Assembly: GCA_950022655.1 (NCBI GenBank)
Contig: OX465579.1
Location: forward strand, 14,111,088-14,175,087
Source of the DNA: Alentia gelatinosa
Lineage: Eukaryota > Annelida > Polychaeta > Phyllodocida > Polynoidae
Direction of reading: 5' to 3'
Length of the DNA: 64,000 nt
A program made the translations under genes and the position numbers. The notes below the pieces were generated by a model. It had not been told where the DNA came from. It ran no database searches and worked only from the letters and a program-made list of their open reading frames with translations. Below, piece after piece: positions 11,500 to 25,600 of this stretch. Position 1 is the stretch's first letter; each line of letters begins with the position of its first letter.

Positions 11500-12555
11500 C
11501 AGTGTAACCACCTGCTAATTAAAGTCAGGCGACACTGCATACATGGCAAACTCCAACTATGTCTTCCACCCTACACCCTCTAATTATGATCGGTCAACAC
11601 CTTACACCAGGAGATGTGTTAGCCTCTCCGCTAAAGGTCGCCCTTTGTGTACACACAAGCATACCTGGGAATGTGTGTTCCTGCTGTTTACCAGATGTGG
11701 AGCAGTAATCCCAGATAGGCGAAAACAATACCCTCGCTAAGCCTTTAAGGTGACCCGGCGCAGACTTCCCGGCTAGGTCTGCCAGCTATGTAAACGATCA
11801 ATGCAGGAAAACAATAGATTGGGCAATAAACAAACCAAAGAACAATGTGTGGAGCACCATGCATGACCGTTTTTGAACAATTGATTTTACTGTCTATACG
11901 GCTATGTATAATACTTATGATATTTGATTACTATACTCAAATCTATGTTAGTTGCTCTCTTTTTGCTGTCCCTTTAGTTTGATAGCATACCAAACTTGTA
12001 CTGCAATGTAGATATAGTCTAGGATAAATCAAGGTGAAATATATATCACATGATACCCTGTCCTAATACTTGAATATGGACTGACTGATTGTTATCATCA
12101 AGGAAATCTTTGGTGTAAACAGCCAAATGACTCTCTATGATTATTGGGACAATAGTGGATGGGAACTCCATCCCGAAAAGGATCATGAATCCTGTGAAAG
12201 AACAATATTTACACAACACTATAAGTTAAGAAGTTGTATCTTGATGACTTACCACTACTAGTGTAACCCCTAAGTATCTTTTAGATGTCTTATCTTGATG
12301 TTGACATGAGCTAATCATGTGAAATATGTAACAATATCCAATGTAAAGAAATATAGGAACAAAACTGTAAGGATATCACACCAGCCCCAAGGCTGAAGTC
12401 CTTGGGGCTGCCCCTACTACTCTTTCGTCTTCTTTATTATGCAATGAGGTCAATATTATATTATTATATATTATTAATATATAAATATAAATACCGAATG
12501 AAATGTATTTTATTATTCACCTTGGATATCAGTTACTTCCGTTGACTTAACTTGT
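11500..12555. other. No gene recognised
   Basis: Single-copy-looking AT-rich DNA. The imperfect palindrome CAGCCCCAAGG...CCTTGGGGCTG (12383-12411) is the only structure noted, with an AT-rich tract at 12455-12490. Confidence 0.4.
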
Positions 12556-12557
12556 TT

Positions 12558-14130
12558 TCATATATAAATGTCAGTAACTGAAAAATTGTTATTGTTATTG
12601 TTATGAACGAGAAGAGCTAATTCATTCGCATCACAAACTTCAAACAATATGAAACTGGCCCAAGGGATGTTTCTGTAAATTGTGATAATGTCTAGAAAGG
12701 TACCTTTAACCTTACATTTTTCTTTTACTTCAGCTATGGACATGAATCTGTTATTACTAATGAGGTCCCCTATCTTAAAGATACCTACTCTAGTCCAAGC
12801 TTCAAGACGCAATGATTTCCCCTTCACGTTGATGTACATGTTGAGGGTAATTAATAATTACCCAGTAATTATAAGAGGAGAACTGAGACTCCCTCTTTTC
12901 AAAGCGGGAGGCATCATCCTGGCCCCAAGTGGCGCCCTCTCCTATGAACAATCCATGAACTACTTACTATAGAGCTTTGAACTTGTTCTTGTTCTTGTTC
13001 TTGTTCTTCTTGTTCTTCTTGTTCTTCTTGTTCTTGTTCTTGTTCTTGTTCTTGTTCTTGTTCTTGTTCTTGTTCTTGTTCTTGTTCTTGTTCTTCTTCT
13101 TCTTCTTCTTCTTCTTCTTCTTCTTCTTCTTCTTCTTCTATTTCTTCTTCTTCTTCTTTGTCTTCGTCTTCTTTTTCTTCTTTCTTTTTAAAAGTTGGAG
13201 GAACATTTCAGTTTGGCATGATTGCCATGAAAAAAGTGTAAAGTGCAGGTTCAATGCATAAATCCTGTCTGAAGAAAGTCCATGAGGTACAATCTTCCAT
13301 ACACAATCTCTGGATCCACTTCAAAGGAGCTGTCCTGTACATAGTCTCTATGTCTAACAACTTCAAGCCACCTTGGCTAATCTCTTTTACACAAAGTATT
13401 ATACGCTATACGATTAGTCTTACTGCACCATATTAATTCATTAATATTCTTCTTTAACTAGTTAAATGCACTTGTTTGTGAGGGGATAGAGCTTTGTTGG
13501 AATAACCAAGAATTTATAATTGTTATTTTCTCTTTCAAAGAGATTCTTCTACTGAGCCAGTCTTTGCATATCTGACAACATTTCTGTAATTAATTCATTT
13601 GATAATTTAAATGTTCCAACAGTTTTAAGAACCAGAAAATATCCAAAACATTTATCTTGTCGGAAACCTGCAAGCCCAAGGGGAGATGAGATCACATCCA
13701 AATTGCCCAAAGGCATCAGACAAGATTTTTTCGGGTTTAATTTGTGCCCAGAGTAATGTCAGAATCTTTTCAACATGTCTAGCAGTAATTTCAAGGACAG
13801 AAGGTCTTTTAGAAACACATTAATATCATCTATGCCATGAACTTCTCGCTTTCGGTGAGGCGAAATTGAATTCCAGTCTACCGAATTGAAGGTCTTGAAA
13901 AAGCCAATTACGTTAATGATACCAGAGAAATCTTCCTTCAAGCAGCTGTTGCAACCTAAAACCTAAGGCTTTTGTGAGAACCATGTAGTCTCTATCAAGT
14001 AGGGAGATAGGCCTCAGTTTTTTAGATATATTCTAAATTCTCTTTCAGCAACAGAGTAATCATAGCTCTGCATTCTCCAACTCCCCGGAATTTTTGAAGT
14101 ACAAAATCGATGGGTAGAGGGGTTCCAAAA
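12558..14130 (-). pseudogene. L1/Tx1-like LINE remnant (RT and C-terminal pieces)
   Basis: Read on the - strand, 13600-14130 gives LRPISLLDRDY-like, ALGFRLQQLL-like and IGFFKTFNSVDWNSI sequences, the RT motif region of L1/Tx1-type elements, spread over several frames. Further downstream, 12558-12839 encodes WTRVGIFKIGDLISNNRFMS, which resembles the C-terminal domain after the RT in the same clade. The two pieces are in the right order and are separated by microsatellite DNA. Clade assignment is by eye. Confidence 0.6.
12981..13190. repeat. Microsatellite, (TTCTTG)n passing into (TTC)n
   Basis: About 210 bases of pyrimidine-rich repeat, TTGTTC units followed by TTC units with a few interruptions. 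The apparent Phe/Leu open frame across it is not a gene. Confidence 0.95.
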
Positions 14131-14177
14131 AGAGTTCCCAAAATAGCACAGAAATTCAGAAGTGAGCCAATCAGAAC

Positions 14178-14416
14178 CTGGGAGCTGTTTCAAAAGTCGG
14201 GATGGTGCTAAACGAGAGTACTCATCACCAAAGCGAAAGCTAACAGTGGCACTTCGAGGCGTCGCTGTCGAGATGGAGGTGCCCCTCACTATTGGGTATT
14301 GGTAGTGGTTTTGCTGCCACTTTGATTCAAAGTGCCGCTTGCTGTTGCAGCCTCCCACTTTCAAAATGTGACGTGTCCCTGGCGAGACTTCACTCGACTT
14401 TTGAAACAGCTCCCAG
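14178..14416. mobile_element. TIR element with CTGGGAGCTGTTTCAAAA ends
   Basis: The terminal inverted repeats CTGGGAGCTGTTTCAAAA and complement enclose about 200 bases. A much shorter copy with the same ends lies at 41524-41577. It sits next to the L1-like remnant. Confidence 0.75.
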
Positions 14417-14514
14417 GGCATTTAATTTTATTAGTTTTCTCACAGCCATAGTAAGCTCTTATTTGGAGAGAGCTGTCCAACATCTCCCTGTCTTTATCAG
14501 AAATGTATGGAGTG

Positions 14515-14770
14515 TCACTGCACGAAAACCACCATTTTATTTATATATACGCCATCTCGGAAGTGCATGTATTGGCTGAATATTGACTTGTTTTCATATA
14601 TATGTATATATATATACACCCAGGCCTTATATATGGACGTGTTTTGGCTGTATTTCACACCCGTCGTATATGAGAGGAAATATCCTCTCCCCCCACAGCC
14701 TCCCGCCTGTTTGTGTTGGTAGAAGTACAGGTGTCCTCAGTAGGAAGCCCTCCCCCCGCCCCCCCAACCT
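14515..14770. repeat. Second copy of the 8761-9300 repeat
   Basis: Shares TTGACTTGTTTTCATATATA, a GGCTGTATTTCACA block and the TGTGTTGGTAG plus C-rich segment with the 8.8-kb copy. Confidence 0.55.
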
Positions 14771-14989
14771 CCCCCCACCCGCTCTCAGTGAAGCCCTCTT
14801 CACTGGATGCCTATATATGCCTACAGATGAGGTGTATACACATGGGGAATTGGATGACCTTGTATATGCAAAATACCTACTTATATACGCCGGGCACATC
14901 CAAATGTAAAATAATGATGTTTGTGCAGTGTATACTGTTCGAATGAGTAAGATAGTTGACAGCAATATAGATTCTTGTACAACCTGCAT

Positions 14990-16285
14990 GAGAAAGGCTA
15001 AGGCTTACCACTACAAAGTCAGATTAGTGCGCTGTGTTTGGTATAAGTGTGTGAAGTCTTAGTCTGGGATGCAAGACTGATACTTTATTTTACATCTCCT
15101 AGTTAATTACATGTAATTAACCAAGAGGGGAGGGCATGTAAATATCTGGTCTATATATACATCATCTAAATTACCCTTAAAAAAGCTGTCAGAAATGCTT
15201 GACATCTTGTCCTACTTTCTTAAACTGAAGACATACAGCTCCACCAACTGACAACACCACCACTGCATCACATAGATTTAGATTGACTACAGATTTCATG
15301 CTGTTACATCAGGATAGATAAGTCAGGGTTTCTGTTCTGGAGACGATTCCCAACGGTTAACAAGGTGAGTGTAACAGCTATAATGCCTATGATAACAGCA
15401 CCTGTATGGCGTTGTCCCTCTGCCTTCACTAACATATATATAAGGGATATAGTAGACCCTGCAGCCAGTGACTGCATTCACAGCAAACCACAACCTTCAG
15501 CCTTACCATTGTAAACATGGACAGTGACCTGTGGTATTGTGACCACTTTTTTTGTATGAGTGGGGTTCCCAGATTTAGATGTACTTGTGTCATGTCTAAC
15601 ATGACTAATTAGCATAAATGATAAGACCCTGAGACACTAGTGTCCTGCTTCTTTGCCCATGTCACAGAGAATAGCATGCAGATAGTGAAGGGATATGTTT
15701 TTGTAGTATGCTGGAAGTCTATATATGACCACTCTAAACTTTAGGCCATATATAGAGAACATACTGTATCCGGGGTCTTCATTGTGTCTCTACTATACAG
15801 AAACTTGGTTACTCTGTTTGTACTTGTCAATTTATTGTCAATTTTACCAAGTATTCATCACATACAGACAAAATATACCTGTTTTTTTATTATCATATAC
15901 ATTAGAATAGCTATATTTCACTTTTGATAAATGCTTTTTATTTGGCTCCTCCAACCTTGTCCGAATATACAGATGTTGATGTTGACAAGCATAGTTCTTT
16001 GGCTTTGTGATGCTATGCGGGTTGGTTGCTATGTCGGTTGTCATGCACAAAGTCATGACATAAATGACTATACTCTGCAGTTTCTTGATAGGTGGCACTC
16101 ACATTGTTTTTAGCAGTTTGTAACTCTGTGTATTTTTGAAGGGCCAATTGTTTTATTATTTCCATATTTGTGACTGAAATGTATGTTTTTGAGATTGAAA
16201 TTACTTCTCAAATAGGTATTTTTGATAAATTGTGTTTGTTATTGGTTTGTTGATTGGAAAATGATAGGCTTGTAGCTACAGGTAA
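14990..16285. other. Gene-free stretch upstream of the methyltransferase gene
   Basis: No coding signal. AAG|GTGAGT at 15361/15362 is a perfect-looking splice donor and could end a non-coding first exon of the downstream methyltransferase, but that is inference. A block around 15690-15770 is related to 44.48-44.58 kb. Confidence 0.35.
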
Positions 16286-16418
16286 CCACAGGTATATAAT
16301 AATATAGAGAAACAGGGGTACCGTTTATATAAGTGTAAAATACTTGGTAAAATCATATACTGCCACACATATATAATAATACAAAGTTCTCATCTTTCCT
16401 CATTTTCCCCCCTTACAG

Positions 16419-16550
16419 GTAATTAAGCGGCAAGAGAGAAATCAACACAGCCTCGTAAAGGCCACCAGAGGGGAGCAGGTGGGCATAGACTAACAAAGCG
16501 GATCTGCAGACTAGAGCAACACCTGGTGGCAGTGAAGAGAGCAGGACGGT
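16419..16550 (+). other. Likely 5' UTR part of the first coding exon of the methyltransferase gene
   Basis: A pyrimidine-rich tract ending CCCCCCTTACAG (to 16418) is a good acceptor, and the sequence then continues without intron signals to ATG 16551. This implies at least one upstream non-coding exon, perhaps ending at the donor at 15361. Confidence 0.45.
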
Positions 16551-16686
16551 ATGGATCATGGAGAAGGGTTTGTTGAGTGTTGGAAGGATTTCATGAGTCA
16601 GAGTGACTGCACCATGGACTACCTAAAGGCCAACCAACACATTCTCGAACCGCAGACGACAGAACACTTGCTGAGCATAGGGCCAG
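16551..16686 (+). CDS. HNMT-like gene, coding exon 1
   Basis: Begins MDHGEGFVECWKDFM, the expected start helix. It ends with the first base of a glycine codon in the SAM-binding motif (LSIGPG), with donor CCAG|GTAGAA. Phase 1. Confidence 0.8.
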
Positions 16687-19600
16687 GTAGAATGCTTTGT
16701 TACAGTAGCCCTATATATTTAAGGCTCTATCATGTGACAATGTTAAATAACATAATAAGCATTACATACATGAAGTAGAATATGTCCCTTTATGAATAGC
16801 ATATTAACATTTATCCTACCACTTGTACAAATCTCCATAGACTTAACATAGTGTGACTGAATGAATTAAGACATAGACTATGGCCTCAAAATGGTTGTTA
16901 TTAATGATTATCCCATCTACAAAGATGAGTCCTTAGCTTGACCAAGTAGACAAGCCAGCATCACCTCTTCCGTCTGTCATCATTATAATACAACTAGAAC
17001 TTTCTTGCTGTCTGTAATTTTTCTTTCAGGGTTGTATACACACCCACCTACGAATATGACCACACCCACATATGTGTAAATACATTTTAATTAGCAGTTT
17101 AGTATATTTAGCATTGGCATTTGAAGTCGTATATATGTGTCAGCACTATATGTCTCCCATTCTATGTGTATGGATGTGTTTATACTAAGTCAAAGGTAAA
17201 ATATTTTTATTTTGTTAGATATTAGTAAGATAATATTGTCCTCTGAATTTACTACTTTCTAACACATGACTTCTTCCATCAGAGAGTATGAGTGCTCAGA
17301 TCCTAACTACCACTGTATCAATGTGTCCTAAAAGTGCAATAATTTAAACTCCCACACAGGTACAGGTGAAATAGACCGTACCGTAGTCGACTTGTTACCC
17401 AACCTCATCTCCTACACTGGGGTCGACCCTAACACTGTTTCTCTAAATGTGCTGCGAGACAAGATGGAGGACTGTCTCACACTGGAGGTAAGTGTAGGGT
17501 GTTATGAGATATTATCATTATGAGTGACATTACTACGCCATGGTCGTGGAGTAGAGAATACAAGGTGACCTCATAGGCAATTGACCAATCAGTGGCCAGG
17601 ATTTCAGAGAGATGACAAGACAAGGGATCTAAACATCCTTAAAGGTGAAAGGAATGAGATAAATCCGCAACTGCAATCGAATGATAAAATAATGATACTC
17701 TACTCATTTGGATGCACCATAATCATTACACGACTTTGCCTCAATGACAATTGCGGAAAATCCAAACTCGGGGAGTTATGTCTGTTTATTTGTCTGATTC
17801 TTGAAGCAGTTCCATATAAGAACATAATGAGTAGTTGTAAGACAAAATATTACAAATCTATGATGTTTCACACTCAAGGTAGTGAGAACAGATAAAGCTA
17901 TTAAACAAACTGGTGAACAGTAAGCCAATAATTATAATGCATTTGCTCATAAAAAAGGATGCAATATACTCATATTATAGGATATTGCCAGAAACCAAAA
18001 GATAATTTGGCACATCGGGAATGCTGTGATGGGGACAGGTTGAGGGGGGGGGGGGTGGATTGTAGGACATGCACACATCCTTTCTTTAATCTAATGGGAC
18101 CAAGATGGATAGTGGGGATTTGATACCCAGCGACTATGGAAGGGCAGAAATCGGTAAGCACAAAGGGATGTTGTTACTGAAAACATCCACCAGGTCTTTT
18201 GTTTTGTGTACATCCACAACAGAGATTCCCAATGGAAATAAACCTCAATATACTCAAGCTCATGCTTTCATGATGATCAACCATCTTTATCCAACTTGTC
18301 ATAATCAGGGGTGGTCTTCAGTCAATCGTCAATAATAATAGTCCATGATCGGCCAGTGAATGTACAACAGTTTGGACAAAAGATGGCTGGTGTCATATGG
18401 AGAGTATCGTAAGTAGTCACAGGAGATTGGCACCAAAATAGTTGTTTGCAATGATTGTCTTAGAAAAACCATAGTAATAGGAAATTGTCATAACCTATGA
18501 ATAAAAATCTGAGCATCATAGTAAGTTATGTACAAGTCTGCGAAGTGGTACAGTGCCTCTATTTTCACATTTTAAGTCAAATATTTCCGAGGATGAAGCC
18601 AATAATCATTGTCTGATCCTCTATGATTGTAAGTCTATAGGACACTAAAGGCCTGATTCCATTGCGCTGATTTCACTCCCGATGTGGTCCAGATGTACTC
18701 CAGTCTTGGTGCTGACGCCTAAATACCCTGTTCCATTGCACCGATGGCCTCCAGACAGACACCAGACAGAGGCCAGTTATCGTGCCAGGGCTGAAACTGG
18801 AGTACATCTGGACCACATCGGGAGTGAAATCAGCTCAATGGAATAGAGCCTTAATGCCTCAAAAACATCGCAATTAACTATTGTCGTTACTGAAAAACAA
18901 CCCCCACGTCTGTTTTGTGTACATTCACAACAGAGATTTCCCACTGAAATAAGCCTCAATATACTCAAGCTCAAGCTTTCATGATGATCACCCATCTTTA
19001 TACAACTTGTCTTTTCTCCATACTAACACGTGGTTCACTGTCTCGATCCTCTTCATATCCATGTGTAGTAATTCACGAAGTGAAACCACGTGAATTATGT
19101 AAACTTTTGTAGGTTTCCCCTATAGTATCTGTTTGCTTCCTTACATGTGTTCTTTCCTAATTGTTCTCAACTCCCAGTAACACTGATCTGAGCCCATGCT
19201 GTTAATTCTCATTACCATTAAAAACTGCTGTCTCTGTCTCTGAATGACATAGTAAAGGTCAATGAGTCAACATATATTTTGAGAATTTTCCAGGAAGAAT
19301 ATAGAATTTCAAAAGATCAAAGGAAAATATCTTATGAGGAAATTAGTTACCAACTTTATCATCCCCCTGACCTGCCATTTCAGAATTTTAACTCCCCTCC
19401 CTTTACATACCGATCAATTCATATTCTTATTTTTATAGAAACACTTTGTCAATGATATCATGGAGACATACACTGGTCCGTTTTGTGCATCTGACATCAT
19501 CCTGATGTCACATGTCGGATATTACTTTGGAGATTCCTTCGCAAAGCAAATCCACCGTGCCCTCTCTTGGCTGAAAAAGGAAGGTCGCATTTTACTCATC

Positions 19601-22600
19601 CATGACATAACCCTCAACAACTTGATTGGTGAGTGCAGCCTCAAAATCCACATCGTTAATGGATTTAAAATTACTATAAACAAGAAGGCTATTAAGTTAG
19701 GTTTACACAATCTACAGGTGATATGGATAATTGGTGAGTATAGATATATGTATAATTCACAAGATGACTGGTGGATACATGGGCATTTCTGCCTTTATAA
19801 CTAGAATACCAAAAGAAGGCTAAATAGATTTGTGACATCTCAATCAATATTGATGAGTAAATTCCTGCATGAAACACCTCACATAAAAAATAAGCACCAA
19901 CTTGTATCTCAACATATCACCCTGTTCGACAGCACTAACATAGTCTGATAGTGGCAGGGAGGAGGAAGCTTCTCACCCTATGAAATCTGAGGGTCAAAAA
20001 TGTTTTTATTTGTATTATTTAGGTTTCCTCTATATATATATATAAGTCTTATACAATTATTGAGGATATATTAGGCTTTCAATATTTGAAATTGTGCATA
20101 AAATGTGTTTTTATTTGTTTTTATAATGCATAAAATGTGCAATAGTAGATAGACCAAATAGACCTACTGGATGTTTTTGTGTGTCAAATAATGTATATTC
20201 CTTCTGTTTCATACTTTAGCCCACCAACTGAAACCCACCCCACTTTCTCTCTCTGTCTTTCCAACCTCCCTCTCTATCGCCCAGAGGTGGGAACTCTGCC
20301 CATAGCTCTTGGATAAACGCGCATAGAGAAAGAGCACAGCTCAGGGTGGCAGGACATCTGAAGGTTTCTCTCAGCCTTATCAGCTCTAGCAACCCCACTA
20401 CTACAGGGAAAAGTGTACCACCTGGTTTAAAAACACCCATATAGGGCCCAACTCCTTCAGTCGCTTTCCCTTTTTCTATATATGCATTGCTTGGATCAAC
20501 TTGATACCACCTAGTAATGCTCAGACTACAGCCCTGTACAGAATAGTAGGTTTAGCATATAGAATACAAATTCTTAGACAAATATCACAATTTATCATCA
20601 AGCCCAGGGGTGGAATGAATCAGGGAAATTCTTTTTTTTGGAAACTGGCTGTGTAGGCTGGAAACGAGAGGGAGGCTGTGCATTTTGACCAGGGCGTGGG
20701 TCACCAGCCTACAGGGACTCAAGGTAGTATGGTCTGAAGAGTAAGATGCGATTAAGCTCTGATCATAAACTTGAAAAGGTTTCTGAAATTATCTTACCCC
20801 TCACATTGACTAATTGGCTAACATTAATGACATAACCCCCAATAAAGTATTTTTTCTAAAACTCAACAGGTATTGAGTACAAGTTCCCAATCTTAAGTCC
20901 ATGGGGAAAAATTACCAGGGATGGGATATGAAATTTATATCTGTTATCTGTGATAACTGACTTTTAGATTGGTGTAAACACCAACGTTGGAGATGGAAGT
21001 GTGTATTTACATTGATCTAAAAGAGATAATCATGGAATTTAGGTATAATCACATCATTGTGCTATTAATATACACCTTAGAATGTAGAATATTCAAATTT
21101 TACCGAATTATAGTTCTCTAAATCTGTGTTTTTGTATACTTTTCCAGAAAAAGAATTTTATGCAGTTACAATAAATGATGTGAGGCAGCACCTAGCAGGC
21201 ATGAAAGTAAACTTTACTGGTAAGTATGTCATCTGAAGTGCTGCCTCTACCTCAAGAGATGAACCTTGCAATGCATGGTGGTACCTGACTGACTCACCAA
21301 TAAATGATTACTTCGTCATAAGAAATGCACAGGAAGGCAAACAAGACTGCTTCATGTTTAAAGTGCTAGGAATTCCAGCCCCACCTCAAAGAACTATAAC
21401 ACCAAGAAACATAATTCCCATGTTATGTAATCAGATGTGGTGTTTGTTCCTCTCTATAGTTGGACTTGAGGTCATAGGCAAATATTATAGCTTCTCCTTT
21501 CCAACACAGTCTAGGCACATTAAAGTGTATCCCAAACAATAAATACATGTCTGTACAGAAACAAAAACATAAATAAATATGGCATTCACCTTTAAAAAGG
21601 GAGTGCAATACGAGAACAACTGCTAAAGATAAAATGTTGTACCTGTAAACGTAATAATCCAGATATTCACACGGGCCCCGGGATGTTTACAGCTTGGTGT
21701 AAACACCTATCTGTAAACGTCCGGGGTACCATGTTGGTATCTGAATCATTACGTTCACAGGAACATTGTTTTATTACTATACCTTCCTAACACATCAAAT
21801 ATTTTTTATACACAATTTCTGTTTATTGCATTGGATTTGTGACCCCCAAAAAAGCTAAACTGAAGGTGTCACACTCAGAGATATGATAGTGAATAGCTGA
21901 GTTGCTCTTTCAGATTGGTTTCAGGCTTGTTCTGGCAGCGATCTTGGATTTCAAGATGGCCACCAGATTAGAAATGCCTTCTAGACTTAAAATTGATGGC
22001 ACACTTGATCAGTATTTTACTGTCCACTAAAGGAAAAGTGCAATTACTATTAATTTTGGCAGCCATATTGAATTTGACAGCCATATTTGTAAAAAATTGA
22101 ACTTGTCCCCTACTCTGATTTACATTGGTACATCAAGTTCTACCATTATCTCAAGTTTCATGCTTGTATACCAAAATAAAATTATTTCGCACAAATCTGC
22201 TGGACTATAACATACTGATATCCTGATTTCCCTGACTGCTGTGACCTAGTAAAAACCTCTCCCTTTCTATGAGTTCATTTTACTTTGGGATACAGTGTGT
22301 TCCAATTTTGTCTCTAACAGTTCCTATTTTACATTCGAGTGTGGTTCTGGATTTATTTTACCCCTTTCTATGACATTAAATTGCATCACAACTTCAGAAT
22401 AATCAGAATATACTTAGCAAATTCAGTACGCCATGGCCATGGCATAGTATTGTCACTTTACCAGGGTGATCGTTGAGTATATTTTTCCAATGTTATTCCT
22501 ATGGCTAAACTTGTACTAGGGGTGAGATAAAGTATAGTATGTTAGGTACACTCCCTGTGGTGTTGAATATCTCTGGCCCAGTGGAACACACTCTTTATGC

Positions 22601-25600
22601 AGAGGAATTGATTAAGCATAGTTACATATGTGACATCTAATGGTAAAATGGTACGTTGGCTTCCATTTAGGTGGAGTGTGATAAGCCATTCCTACAACCA
22701 ACCTAAATACCTGATATTGATGACTTATAAATAATCACAGCTGGTGTGCATTTTGTGTTCACAGGTGATTGTATTGACTGTGTTTTCTCTCTGACAGAGT
22801 TTGAGTTTGGCTACACCCTGGACATATCAAAACCTGCATCTTGTTACAACGGCCTTGTCTCCATTCTCCTGAACCGTAGCGCCTCCAAAGAAGAGGTACA
22901 CATCTTTGTCCCTTTAATGTTCTGCAGTTCTTTTTGACATTTTCTTTGTTTCCTTAATTCACTTTATTGTCATTTTTTTCCATCTTATTCACAAGAGTTG
23001 TTTTCAGTGCCATTCTGATATGAATCAGATCTCTGTGAAAGAAGACTGTCTGGGGCCGCCTTAGTTTCAGGGACTTCCCTAAAGGTTATTTGGTGAATTC
23101 AATACTGTGCAAGTACAGTACAAGTGTGTTTGCTACAACTCTGAGTTTGGCACTTGTGAATTTGATACTGCTACAGTCCCGGGCCCGCCCACCTGTGCAG
23201 CAGCAGTACGGCTGGCCCATCTGTCCTGTATAGGGTTAGGGTAGGGTTAGTTTAAGGTTAGGGATAGGGATAGGGATGGTTTCAGCCAGGGTTAGGGTCA
23301 AGGGTAAGTTAGGGTTGGCCTGCCATGTGGATGGCAGTGACTGCAGGTGGAAGACCGAGACCGTGGGTGATACTGAATTCTGTTGCAGAATTGAACTCAC
23401 CACTGGACCGAAACAGTATTGATGTCAAATTCATTGATATTCCCCTAAGCGTGTGCACACAAAAATTCAGAAAATATCGACCCCCACTCCCTCTCAATCT
23501 TGTATGCAAGAGAACAATGAAAGGGTATATGACCAAATGTCACGGATCGTCGCCCAATGGACAGGGACAGGGGTGAAAAATTAAGATAGGAGTATGTTCA
23601 AAACCCTTTATGTGTGAGTTGTGCATGGGGTGGGGTATATGTTGGATATATGAGGGTAGGTTAAATACCCATAGTAAATATACACTACAGGGCCAAAGTA
23701 AGGTTGCTATTTACAGTGTGGAAACGATTGACTCCCTTTTTCTGTATACTGCATTTACACTGTTACCAAGCCACCTCCCCATTCTTTTAAGATAAAACTT
23801 GTTTAGGATTATGATACAAAATAGTCTTTTGGTCTACCATAATAGATATAAACTAGGGAGTCAATCGTTTCCACAGGGAGTCAATCGTTTCCACATCCCC
23901 AGATATGGGTTTATAACTATGTATAAGGAAGGAGTACAAGAAAGCCGGTGCCATGTGAAGATATCTTGATATTAGGGGGTATTTATATGAAATGGACAAT
24001 AGTAAGATATAACATACATGTTAGCTATCACTGTAGGGTGGGAGTCAATCGTTTCCACACAAAAACTACACAAATCAAGTCAATAGGCTCCCAGTGCTAT
24101 CATAATATAATTAGATATAATTTTTTTTCATATATAGATAGGTACATGTTAAGGCTTACCAGGACATATTTCATTCCTGTCTGTGCTGTATGTAGATATT
24201 GGAAGGGTTCCTTCTTTTGGGAGTCAATCGTTTCCACACTAAAACTACACATGTACATTTTGCCTTGCAGAGAGCATACTATCCTGACCAAAGATTTGTA
24301 AATGATCAGAAAAAATTCCTTATCCCTTTGACTACACTGCACAGCACCAAATACACCCAATAGAATACGCTACTGCAATACCATTTACACCCCTGTAGTA
24401 CGCTGGCACTTTTCACAATATCTCCAGAGATATAATTTTATCACACACCCAGAGTAATACAAAATGATTAGGATGTTATACAATAGTAAGGATATCAACT
24501 ATGATATAGTTTTTACATATGCTGGAAAAATATTATCCATATATTCACATTATTTCATTAGAAAATAGCAATTACTTATATTTCGGAAATGATGCCTCAA
24601 GGCATCATAGCGTACTACGTCCGGGAATGCCTCCATGCATCACAGCGTACCATGCCTGGGAATGCCTCCAGGCATCATGGCGTAGCTAAAGGGTTAACCT
24701 ATGGGGACCCAGTTAAGAACAATAAATGTCAACATTATTATATTTTTCTACTATTGCTGACTGCTACAATTATGGTATATTCATTCTATCATGAAAAAAC
24801 ACCCTGTTTTGGGTAGTTTAGGCCTTCTAGCTCCCTTATTTATGATCTCACATAGCCAAAACTATGGTCCCCCTACAAGGTCTAACCAAGCCCGACCATA
24901 ACACAATTAAACCATAGATCTCTATTAAATGTATTGTCTCATGAAATGGAAAAGCAATAATGGTCATTTGATGACGATCCATGACAACTGGCCATATGGA
25001 ACATTTCCAAACATCTATCCCCCACAGTGAGTATATTTGAACTACAGAGAATAAAAGCAATGTTTTGATGGTTCAATGGTAATGTTGAGACAGTCAGGCA
25101 TGGGATTAGAAACTAACAATATAAACATAGGTGCAGGGGTTCAGGTGCATATTTGTTTGTTTGTCCATCAGTTTAACATCCAATATGTTCTATTAGACAT
25201 AGACCAGATAAATATAGGTGTGTTCCTGGTTGGCCTGTAGCAGTAAATCTACCATTGCTGCAGGTGCATGTATTTATTTTAAGTATTTGATCTGTAAGTA
25301 CAAGTCAACAAATGTCATTCCTCCATCAAGTGTTTGTTTGGTCTGAGACTTAATGCAAAACAAATGTCATCTCTGTTACACCAAGCGTTTGTCTGACCTA
25401 TGACTACAATACCAATTTATTCTTCGTCTTGTGTATGATTTGTGGATAGATGTCAAACAAACAGCATCACTCATGCAATAAGTGTATGTTTTATTCTAAA
25501 GTTCATTAAGCTCTCATATATGATCTTAAATTTTAGGTGGATCGTGTATTGGCTCTAATTGGCCAAGATTATGTGCCTGGGACACAGAAAGTAAGGGTAT

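Noticed and set aside
12977..13261. 94-residue Phe/Leu open frame
   Set aside because: It is the translation of the TTCTTG/TTC microsatellite.
14014..14421. 135-residue open frame on the - strand
   Set aside because: It joins a TIR element to a decayed LINE fragment; only the last part (LPGSWRMQS-like) echoes an RT motif.
21354..21608. Open frames on both strands in HNMT intron 4
   Set aside because: No motif, no conservation signal; ordinary intron sequence.
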